The notes below the pieces were generated by a model. It worked only from the letters and a program-made list of their open reading frames with translations. It did not search any database and was not told the DNA's origin. Below, piece after piece: positions 55,474 to 62,350 of a stretch of 64,000 nucleotides of DNA. Source of the stretch: Hymenobacter polaris (GTDB lineage Bacteria > Bacteroidota > Bacteroidia > Cytophagales > Hymenobacteraceae); assembly GCF_012927305.1 (NCBI RefSeq), contig NZ_JABBGH010000001.1, positions 2,356,001-2,420,000 of the forward strand. Reading direction: 5' to 3'. Position 1 is the first letter of the stretch; every line of letters starts with the position of its first letter. A program made the translations under genes and the position numbers.

Positions 55474-55498
55474 AAAACTTATTAGCTAATAGCAAATA

Positions 55499-56485
55499 CT
55501 AAAAAAACGAGGCCTTTGTCCCTAGGCCCGCTGTCTCCTCGAAGCCGAACAGCAGGTTCATATTCTGGATGGCCTGGCCCGAGGCGCCTTTGAGCAGGTT
55601 GTCAAGGGCGGTGGTGATGAGTACCTGGTCGTCGTGCTTGGCCACGTGCACCAGGCACTTATTGGTGTTCACCACTTGCTTGAGGTGGATTTCCTTGCCC
55701 GACACCAGCGTGAACGGCGCGGCGCGGTAGTAGTCGGCGTACAGCTGCTGGAGGTCGGGCAGCGGCAGGGCGCAGGTGGTGTATGTAGAGGCGAAGATGC
55801 CCCGCGTGAAATTGCCGCGGTAGGGGATGAAGCGCACCGGCTGGTCGAAGCCCGGCTGCAAGGCCACCAGCGTTTCGCCAATCTCGCCCAGATGCTGGTG
55901 CGTGAAGGTTTTGTAGGTCGAGATGTTGCCGGTGCGCCAGGTGTAGCCGGTGGTTTCGGCGAGGCCGCGGCCGGCCCCCGTGCTGCCGGTAATGGCCGAC
56001 ACGTGCACCGCCTCGCGCAGCAGCCCGGCCCCAGCCAGCGGCAGCAGCGCCAGCTGAATGGCCGTGGCAAAGCAGCCGGGGTTGGCCACGCTGTCGGCGG
56101 CGCGGATGGCCTCGCGGCTCGCTTCGGGCAGGCCGTACACGAAGTGCCGGCCGGTGGCGTCGCGGTCGGCCGCCAGGCGGAAATCGTTGCTCAGGTCGAT
56201 GACTTTGGTGCGGGCGGGCAGGCGGGCCTGGCCCAGCCACTCGCGCGAGTGGCCGTGGCCCAGGCACAGAAATACTACGTCCTCGTCGCCGCGCAGCTCG
56301 CTGGCGAAGGTCAGGTCGGTGTCGCCCAGCAGGTCGTCGTGCACGGCATGCACCGGCTGCCCGGCCTGCGTGGAGCTTACTACCGCGCCGATTTCGGCCT
56401 GCGGGTGGTGCAGCAGCAGGCGCAGCAGCTCGCCGGCCGTGTAGCCCGCGCCGCCCACGATGCCGACGGTGATTGGGTTGTTCAT
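55499..56485 (-). CDS. argC: N-acetyl-gamma-glutamyl-phosphate reductase
   Basis: 328 residues from ATG 56485 (MNNPITVGIVGGAGYTAGEL); an upstream ATG five codons earlier lies in the repeat. GGAGYTAGELLRLLL is the NADP-binding loop and NPGCFATAIQLALLPL carries the catalytic Cys. It reduces N-acyl-glutamyl phosphate to the semialdehyde. Downstream of argG with a family G repeat between. Confidence 0.94.
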   Translation of the reverse strand: MNNPITVGIVGGAGYTAGELLRLLLHHPQAEIGAVVSSTQAGQPVHAVHDDLLGDTDLTFASELRGDEDVVFLCLGHGHSREWLGQARLPARTKVIDLSNDFRLAADRDATGRHFVYGLPEASREAIRAADSVANPGCFATAIQLALLPLAGAGLLREAVHVSAITGSTGAGRGLAETTGYTWRTGNISTYKTFTHQHLGEIGETLVALQPGFDQPVRFIPYRGNFTRGIFASTYTTCALPLPDLQQLYADYYRAAPFTLVSGKEIHLKQVVNTNKCLVHVAKHDDQVLITTALDNLLKGASGQAIQNMNLLFGFEETAGLGTKASFF

Positions 56486-56492
56486 AGGGTGC

Positions 56493-56626
56493 AGCCCCAC
56501 CCCCCGGCCCCCTCCCCTGCGGGGGAGGGGGAGCCGAGGCAGCGCAGGCGGTTGCGCATAAATGCAGTGCTAAAAAATCGTCAGGCTCCCCCTCCCCCGC
56601 AGGGGAGGGGGCCGGGGGGTGGGGCT
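56493..56626. repeat. Family G inverted repeat between argC and argG
   Basis: AGCCCCACCCCCCGGCCCCC pairs with the complement ending at 56626, around a 40-nt spacer. The right end overlaps the argG stop codon. Confidence 0.92.
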
Positions 56627-57806
56627 ACTCCAGCGAAGCGTGAATCTTCAACTGATTCCCAAAGATTTTAATAAACCCACGCGCATCGCGCGAATCCCAG
56701 GCGTTGTTCTCCTCGCCGTAGGTGGCCACCTTCGATTGCATCATGTCGTACTTCGACTCGATGCCGAGCAACTCGAAATGGTAGGGGCGCAGCTCTACGA
56801 ACACCGTGCCCGATACACGGGCCTGCGACGACACCAGGAAGGCTTCGAAGTCGCGCATCACCGGGTCGAGGTACTGGGCCTCGTGCAGCAGCGTGCCGTA
56901 CCAGGTGGCTACCGGCTCCTTGTGCAGCTGCTGCCAGCGCGAGAGGGTGTGCTTTTCGAGCAGGTGGTGCGCCTTGATGAGCAGCAGCGCCGCCGGAGCC
57001 TCGAAGCCCACGCGGCCCTTGATGCCCAGGATGGTGTCGCCCACGTGCGTATCGCGGCCGATGGCGTAGGCGCCGCCCAGCTCATTGAGCTGTTGAATGA
57101 GGGCTACCGCGCCCATCTTCTCGCCGTTCAGGGCCACCGGCTCGCCGTGCTCGAAGTTGATTTCCAGCTGGCTCGGCTCGGTTTGGGAGAGCTGGGTGGG
57201 GTAGGCGCTCTCGGGCAGGGCCTGGCGCGAGGTCAGCGTTTCGACGCCGCCCACACTGGTGCCCCAGATGCCGCGGTTGATGGAGTACTTAGCCTTCTCC
57301 CAGCTCATCTCGAAGCCCTGGCTTTGCAGGTACTCGATTTCCTGCTGGCGCGAGAGCTTCTGGTCGCGGATGGGGGTAATTATCTCTACCTCAGGCGCAA
57401 TTACGGCGAAGGCCACGTCGAAGCGCACCTGGTCGTTGCCGGCGCCGGTGCTGCCGTGCACGATGTAGTCGGCCTGCTCCTGGCGGGCGTACTCGGCGAT
57501 GGCCAGGGCCTGGAACATGCGTTCGGCGCTCACGCTCAGCGGGTAAGTGTCATTTTTGAGCACGTTGCCGAACAGCAGGTAGCGCAGGCAGTCGTGGTAG
57601 TAGCGCTCGGTAATGTCGATGACCTCGTGCTTGGTCGAGCCTAGCTCGTAGGCCCGCTTCTCGATGGCCTTTAATTCCTCTGCCGAGAAGCCGCCCGAGT
57701 TCACGATAACGGTGTGGATTTCCCAGCCTTCTTCGCGGGTGAGGTTTACTACGCAGTACGACGTGTCGAGGCCGCCGCTGTACGCTACAATCGCCTTTTT
57801 CTTCAT
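56625..57806 (-). CDS. argG: Argininosuccinate synthase
   Basis: 393 residues. AYSGGLDTSYCV near residue 8 is the ATP pyrophosphatase loop (SGGxDxS), and HGSTGAGNDQVRFDVAF and NRGIWGTSVGG are conserved substrate segments. It joins citrulline and aspartate with ATP. CCCCCTAGA abuts the ATG. The stop codon lies in the end of a family G repeat. Its 5' neighbour is the arginine GNAT, and both likely share a leader. Confidence 0.96.
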   Translation of the reverse strand: MKKKAIVAYSGGLDTSYCVVNLTREEGWEIHTVIVNSGGFSAEELKAIEKRAYELGSTKHEVIDITERYYHDCLRYLLFGNVLKNDTYPLSVSAERMFQALAIAEYARQEQADYIVHGSTGAGNDQVRFDVAFAVIAPEVEIITPIRDQKLSRQQEIEYLQSQGFEMSWEKAKYSINRGIWGTSVGGVETLTSRQALPESAYPTQLSQTEPSQLEINFEHGEPVALNGEKMGAVALIQQLNELGGAYAIGRDTHVGDTILGIKGRVGFEAPAALLLIKAHHLLEKHTLSRWQQLHKEPVATWYGTLLHEAQYLDPVMRDFEAFLVSSQARVSGTVFVELRPYHFELLGIESKYDMMQSKVATYGEENNAWDSRDARGFIKIFGNQLKIHASLE

Positions 57807-57864
57807 TCTAGGGGGTAAAACGGAGTTCTACTCCGCTGCTCGTATGGATAAAAAATGGTTAGGA

Positions 57865-57941
57865 TGTACCGTGGACTCTGTGAGTCCGCGCGTGGTGGCA
57901 CCTGCCGTTCAAACGCGCGGACTCGTAGAGGCCACGATACA
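57865..57941. repeat. Inverted repeat with GGACTC/GAGTCC arms
   Basis: CGTGGACTCTGTGAGTCCGC and CGCGGACTCGTAGAGGCCAC pair with few mismatches around about 20 nt. It lies between argG and the GNAT gene and ends 3 bp before the GNAT stop. Confidence 0.8.
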
Positions 57942-57943
57942 GG

Positions 57944-58522
57944 CTACTGCACCACGGGCAGCCGCAGCGCCTCGGGTATTTCTACCGCCGGCAGTGGCGC
58001 CTCCAGCTTGTCGAAGAGCATGCCGGTGCAGAGGCACATCTTGCGGTCGTTTTCCGTCAGGATGCCGTAGTTCTTGCAGCTTTTGCAGCCCTTCCAGAAG
58101 TCCTCGCTGGTGGTCAGCTCCGAGAACGTGACGGGCTCATAGCCCAGGTCGGAGTTGATTTTCATCACGGCCAGGCTGGTAGTGATGCCGAAAATCTTGG
58201 CCTCGGGGTACTTGGTGCGCGAGAGGCGGAACACCTCGCGCTTGAGGGCGCGGCCCAGGCCGTGCTTGCGCAGCTCGGTGTTCACCACCAGGCCCGAGTT
58301 GGCCACGAACTTGCCGCTCTCGAAGGTTTCGATATAGCAGAAGCCGGCCAGCTCGCCCTCCACGAAGGCGATGACGGCGTTGCCCTGGCGCATTTTCTCG
58401 CGCACGTATTCCGGGTCGCGCTTCGCGATGCCCGTGCCCCGCTGCTTGGCCGACTCGATGTACCACTGGCAGAGCAAATCCGCGTACTGCGTATCTGCGG
58501 CCGTTGCAACCCGAATTGTCAT
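57944..58522 (-). CDS. GNAT acetyltransferase of the arginine operon, probable N-acetylglutamate synthase-like
   Basis: 192 residues. ELRKHGLGRALKREVFRLSR is the acetyl-CoA motif (xxGxGxA-like). A C-terminal Cys-rich stretch (CKSCKNYG near 147 and RKMCLCTGM near 162) may bind metal. It heads the operon with argG, argC and argD, and the window has no argA or argJ. N-acylation of glutamate is the missing first step, so this protein is the best candidate; that role is inferred from position. Preceded by a 330-nt structured leader. Confidence 0.78.
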   Translation of the reverse strand: MTIRVATAADTQYADLLCQWYIESAKQRGTGIAKRDPEYVREKMRQGNAVIAFVEGELAGFCYIETFESGKFVANSGLVVNTELRKHGLGRALKREVFRLSRTKYPEAKIFGITTSLAVMKINSDLGYEPVTFSELTTSEDFWKGCKSCKNYGILTENDRKMCLCTGMLFDKLEAPLPAVEIPEALRLPVVQ

Positions 58523-58656
58523 TATGATTTGAAGGAGAAAGACTTAAGGGAAAGAAACGTAGTTTACCAGCCCTCGCGGCTAAGCGAGCAGGCGGCAGAA
58601 AACCCGAACTCTATCGGTTAAGCGCCGGGCAGTCCGTTGATACGAGGACTGGCCCG

Positions 58657-58681
58657 AAAAAGGCTGACTACGCAAGTCAGC
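58657..58681 (-). terminator. Intrinsic terminator/attenuator-like hairpin in the arg leader
   Basis: On the minus strand GCTGACT-TGCGT-AGTCAGC is followed by CCTTTTT, the form of a Rho-independent terminator. It sits about 135 nt before the GNAT start and follows the 33-codon ORF. Other hairpins lie on both sides (CCGGC...GCCGG, CGGGC...GCCCG). Confidence 0.6.
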
Positions 58682-58700
58682 ATCCGGCGGGTGAGGCCGG

Positions 58701-58802
58701 CTAGGGTCGTCGCAGCAACGCGCTGGTCAGCGTGCGCACGCCTTCCGTAGCCCTGGGGGCCGAGGCAGAAAGCTGAAGAGTGGTGCGAGCCAAGAGCGTC
58801 AT
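58701..58802 (-). CDS. Putative 33-residue leader peptide, Arg-containing
   Basis: ATG 58802 to TAG 58701. The peptide starts MTLLARTTLQLSASAPRATE, holds five Arg codons and ends LLRRP just before the terminator-like hairpin. Together they resemble an attenuator reading arginine supply, but no competing anti-terminator pairing is certain. Confidence 0.35.
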   Translation of the reverse strand: MTLLARTTLQLSASAPRATEGVRTLTSALLRRP

Positions 58803-58821
58803 GTGCAAAGCAGCCTAGGGA

Positions 58822-58851
58822 CTAGCGCATTGCTAGCAAACCTAGGGCCAT
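58822..58851 (-). CDS. Putative 9-residue leader ORF
   Basis: MALGLLAMR followed by TAG; it begins about 4 nt after the expected transcription start of the minus-strand promoter and ends on an Arg codon. Very short, so may be chance. Confidence 0.25.
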   Translation of the reverse strand: MALGLLAMR

Positions 58852-58861
58852 AATTCAGCCG

Positions 58862-58869
58862 CAAAGGTA
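58862..58869 (-). promoter_or_regulatory. Minus-strand -7 element for the GNAT-argGCD operon
   Basis: TACCTTTG on the minus strand, with TTG about 20 nt upstream, matches the Bacteroidota promoter. It places the start near 58855, giving a leader of about 330 nt. Confidence 0.5.
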
Positions 58870-58877
58870 AAAGTTTC

Positions 58878-58885
58878 TACTTTTG
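58878..58885 (+). promoter_or_regulatory. Plus-strand -7 element for argB
   Basis: TACTTTTG; the start is expected near 58892 and the leader is about 54 nt. No clear -33 element is visible. Confidence 0.4.
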
Positions 58886-58945
58886 CGCACAATAGATGGG
58901 CGTGTTAATTTTTGCCGAGCGGGGCAGCCGGTCTAGTTCTACCTC

Positions 58946-59728
58946 ATGGAGCAACAAGCGGTAACGGTATATAAGATTGGCGGGGGCATCATCGACGACG
59001 CGCCCGAGCTGCACCAATTTCTGGCGCTGCTGGCCCAGGCGCCGGGCCCCACCATCTTGGTGCACGGCGGCGGCAAAGGCGCCAGCGCCCTAATGCGCCA
59101 GCTCGGCCAGGAGCCGGTACTGGTGAACGGCCGCCGCGTGACCGACGCCGCCGCGCTCGACTTGGTGGTGATGTTTTACGCCGGCAAAACCAACAAGGAA
59201 GTCGTAGCCCAGCTGCAGGCCCTAGGGGTGAATGCGCTGGGATTGAGCGGCGCCGACGGCAACGTAATTCGCGGCCAGAAACGCCCGGTGAAGGAAATCG
59301 ACTACGGCTTCGTGGGCGACCTCACGGCGGCCAGCGTCAACCACGAGCTGCTGCTAACGCTGCTGCAAGCGGGCGTTACGCCGGTGCTCTGCCCCATCAT
59401 CCACGACGGGCAGGGGCAGCTGCTCAATACCAACGCCGACACCATTGCTTCGGCCGTGGCGGTGGCGCTGGCCCCGGTGCTGGACGTGACGCTGCACTAC
59501 TGCTTCGAGAAGAACGGCGTGCTGCGCGACGTAAATGACAACAATTCGGTAATCCCCGAAATCGACGCCACCCACTACGCCGAGTTAAGGGCGCAAGGCG
59601 TCATCGCCGATGGGATGCTGCCCAAGCTCGAAAATGCCTTCGCGGCCCTAGGGGCCGGCGTGCGCCGGGTAATTATCGGCCACGCGCTGCGCCTAGGCTC
59701 GGACGTGCAAACGGTGCTGACCACCTAG
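58946..59728 (+). CDS. argB: Acetylglutamate kinase
   Basis: 260 residues. KIGGGIIDD near the start and LVHGGGKGASALMRQLG form the phosphate-binding loops. NTNADTIASAVAVAL near 155 is the substrate region. It phosphorylates N-acylglutamate, the second step of the pathway. It starts the plus-strand arm argB-argE-argH, 2 bp from argE. The short gap implies co-transcription with argE. Confidence 0.94.
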   Translation: MEQQAVTVYKIGGGIIDDAPELHQFLALLAQAPGPTILVHGGGKGASALMRQLGQEPVLVNGRRVTDAAALDLVVMFYAGKTNKEVVAQLQALGVNALGLSGADGNVIRGQKRPVKEIDYGFVGDLTAASVNHELLLTLLQAGVTPVLCPIIHDGQGQLLNTNADTIASAVAVALAPVLDVTLHYCFEKNGVLRDVNDNNSVIPEIDATHYAELRAQGVIADGMLPKLENAFAALGAGVRRVIIGHALRLGSDVQTVLTT

Positions 59729-59730
59729 CC

Positions 59731-60798
59731 ATGTCCATCCCCATCGCCCAATTGGCCGACGATGCCATTGCGCTGCTGCGGCAACTTATCGAGACCCAGT
59801 CGTTTTCGCGCGAGGAAGCCGGCACGGCCGACCTGCTGGAGGCGTTTTTGCGGCGGCACGGCATTGCGCCGCGCCGCGCCGGCAACAACGTGTGGGCCGT
59901 GAGCCAGAACTGGGACGAGACCAAGCCCACACTGCTGCTCAACTCGCACCATGACACCGTGAAGCCCGGCCCGAGCTGGACCTACCCGCCCCTCGTGGCC
60001 ACGCTGGAAGGCGACCGGCTAACGGGCCTGGGCAGCAACGACGCGGGCGCCTCGGCGGTGAGCTTGCTGGCGGTGTTTCGGCATTTCTACGACCAGCCCA
60101 CGGCCTTCAACCTCATCTGCGCCATCACGGCCGAGGAGGAAGTGTCGGGCGCGAGCGGTGTGCGCAGCATCCTGCCCGAGCTGGGGAAAATTGACCTGGG
60201 CATTGTGGGCGAGCCGACGGGCATGCACGCCGCCGTGGCCGAGAAAGGCCTGCTGGTGCTCGACGGGGTGGCGCGGGGCCGCACCGGCCACGCCGCCCGC
60301 AACGAGGGCGACAACGCGCTGTATAAAGCCCTAGATGACATCGCTTGGCTGCGCAGCTACCAGTTCCCTAGGGTGTCGGAGCTGCTGGGGCCGGTGAAGC
60401 TGACGGTGACGCAAATAAGCGCCGGCACCCAGCACAATGTGGTACCCGACGAGTGCCGCTACGTGGTGGACGTGCGCCCCACCGAGTGCTACTCGAACGA
60501 GGAAATTCTGGCTACTATTCGTGCCCATGTGCAGGCCGAGATTACGGCGCGCTCCATGCACTTGCAGTCGTCGGGCCTGCCCCTAGGGCACCCGCTGGTG
60601 CGAAAGGCTGTGGCTATGGGTAAGACCACCTACGGCTCGCCCACGCTCTCCGACCAGGCGCTGATGCGCTTTCCGACCCTAAAACTAGGTCCCGGCGATA
60701 GCGCCCGTTCGCACGCACCCGACGAGTACATCTTACTGAGTGAAATTCGCGCTGGCATTGCCGATTACATCGCGCTGCTGACTGGCTTTGAGTTTTGA
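59731..60798 (+). CDS. argE: M20-family N-acyl-ornithine/citrulline deacylase (ArgE type)
   Basis: 355 residues. NSHHDTVKPG, GSNDAGASAVSLL, EEEVSGASG and GEPTGMHAAVAEKG give the metal and catalytic residues of M20 peptidases. With ArgF' acting on acylated ornithine, this enzyme would remove the acyl group from N-acylcitrulline, as in Xanthomonas and Bacteroides. It follows argB by 2 bp and precedes a family A repeat. Confidence 0.9.
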   Translation: MSIPIAQLADDAIALLRQLIETQSFSREEAGTADLLEAFLRRHGIAPRRAGNNVWAVSQNWDETKPTLLLNSHHDTVKPGPSWTYPPLVATLEGDRLTGLGSNDAGASAVSLLAVFRHFYDQPTAFNLICAITAEEEVSGASGVRSILPELGKIDLGIVGEPTGMHAAVAEKGLLVLDGVARGRTGHAARNEGDNALYKALDDIAWLRSYQFPRVSELLGPVKLTVTQISAGTQHNVVPDECRYVVDVRPTECYSNEEILATIRAHVQAEITARSMHLQSSGLPLGHPLVRKAVAMGKTTYGSPTLSDQALMRFPTLKLGPGDSARSHAPDEYILLSEIRAGIADYIALLTGFEF

Positions 60799-60820
60799 CA
60801 GGGAATTATCCCACTACTAT

Positions 60821-60898
60821 CGGTCATGCTGAGCCTGCCGAAGCATCTCTACCGAACAATGCGTGGTAGAGATGCTTCAGCAGGCTCAGCATGACCGC
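60821..60898. repeat. Family A inverted repeat
   Basis: CGGTCATGCTGAGCCTGCCG and complement with GAAGCATCTCTACC inside; loop of about 12 nt. Between argE and argH. Confidence 0.9.
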
Positions 60899-60930
60899 CT
60901 TTTTTGATTTGAAACAGCACTTAATTAACT

Positions 60931-62235
60931 ATGAAAATCTGGGAAAAAGGCTTCTCCGTTAACGATAAGATTGAAAAATTCACGGTGGGTCAGGACCGGG
61001 AACTGGACCTGTACCTAGCGCCATTCGATATGCAGGCTTCCAAGGCACAGGCCCGGATGCTGGCCAGCATCGGGCTGATTTCTAAGGAGGAAGAAAGCCA
61101 GCTGCTGCAAGGGCTGGACGAACTGCTAGCCCAGGTGGAGGCCGGTAACTTCCAGATTGAGCTCGAGTTTGAGGACGTGCACTCGAAAATCGAGCACTAT
61201 CTGACCGAGAAGTACGGCGACGCAGGCAAGAAAATCCACACCGCGCGCTCGCGCAACGACCAGGTACTCACGGCCATTCAGCTGTTTATCAAAGACTACT
61301 GCGAGCAGATTGGCGGTAAGGTACTGGCGCTGGCTGAGCTGCTGCTGCAACAGGGCGAGCGCTACAAGGACGCCCTGCTGCCTGGCTACACGCACTTCCA
61401 GGCGGCTATGCCGAGCAGCTTCGGGCTGTGGTTTGGGGCCTACGCCGAGCACCTGCTGCTGGATATGCACCTGCTGGAGGCCGCCCGCGCCGTGGCCGAC
61501 CGCAACCCCCTAGGGTCGGGCGCGGGCTTTGGTAGCAGCTTCGCCATCGACCGGGAGCAAACCACGCGCGACATGGGTTTTGGCCAGGTGGCCGTGAGCG
61601 CCGTGGGGGCGCAACTGCTGCGCGGCAAAACCGAGAAAACGCTGGCCTTCGCCATTGCGGGCGTGGCGGGCACGCTTAGCAAGCTGGCCTACGACCTAGT
61701 GCTCTACAACAGCCAGGATTTGGGCTTCGTGCTGCTGCCCAAGGAGTTCACGACCGGCTCCAGCATCATGCCGCACAAGAAGAATCCCGACGTGTTTGAG
61801 TTGGTGCGCGCCCACTGCAACCGCCTGCAGGCCCTACCCAACGACATTATACTGACGATAAATAACCTGCCCAGCGGCTACCACCGTGACTTCCAAATCC
61901 TGAAGGAAATCCTGTTTCGGCCCATGGTGCAGTTTGCCGACATTCTGGATATCCTGCTCTTTGCCGTGCCCGCGCTGCAGGTGGTGCCGGGCGTTATCAA
62001 CCAGCCCAAGTACGACGCCATTTTCTCGGTCGAGAATATCAACCAGCTCATTCAGCAGGGCGTGCCGTTCCGCGATGCCTACAAGCAAGTGGGCCAGGCC
62101 GTGGACAGTGACAGCTATCAGCCGCACAAGGAGTTCAGCACCAGCCACCTGGGCAGCGTGCACAACCCCGGCCTAGGGGTGCTGCAAGAGCGGCTGGCGG
62201 CCACGCGGGCGCGGCTGCCGTGGGCGCGGGAGTAG
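60931..62235 (+). CDS. argH: Argininosuccinate lyase
   Basis: 434 residues. TARSRNDQVLTAIQLF near 106 and GSSIMPHKKNPDVFELVRAH near 272 are the conserved catalytic loops. It splits argininosuccinate into arginine and fumarate in the cytoplasm, the last step. It is slightly shorter than E. coli ArgH (457). It follows argE after a repeat; probably the same transcription unit or a separate promoter. Confidence 0.95.
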   Translation: MKIWEKGFSVNDKIEKFTVGQDRELDLYLAPFDMQASKAQARMLASIGLISKEEESQLLQGLDELLAQVEAGNFQIELEFEDVHSKIEHYLTEKYGDAGKKIHTARSRNDQVLTAIQLFIKDYCEQIGGKVLALAELLLQQGERYKDALLPGYTHFQAAMPSSFGLWFGAYAEHLLLDMHLLEAARAVADRNPLGSGAGFGSSFAIDREQTTRDMGFGQVAVSAVGAQLLRGKTEKTLAFAIAGVAGTLSKLAYDLVLYNSQDLGFVLLPKEFTTGSSIMPHKKNPDVFELVRAHCNRLQALPNDIILTINNLPSGYHRDFQILKEILFRPMVQFADILDILLFAVPALQVVPGVINQPKYDAIFSVENINQLIQQGVPFRDAYKQVGQAVDSDSYQPHKEFSTSHLGSVHNPGLGVLQERLAATRARLPWARE

Positions 62236-62350
62236 AGCCGTACAACGATTGACCCCATCCCCCGGAGGGCGACTTTATTCAATTGAAGTTCGGAATTGTG
62301 CAAGGCGGCACCGTAGCTTAGCCTCCCGCTAAACACCTGCCGAAAACGTT

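Noticed and set aside
58600-58740. SAM-I riboswitch or 5S rRNA-like strings (GAGGACTGGCCCG; CCGAAC...GTTAAGC)
   Set aside because: The SAM-I core beyond GGACTGGCCC is absent and the segment pairs as its own hairpin. The 5S match covers only short scattered motifs.
7583-60898. Repeats as a CRISPR array
   Set aside because: The copies are dispersed, inverted and lack regular direct repeats with unique spacers.
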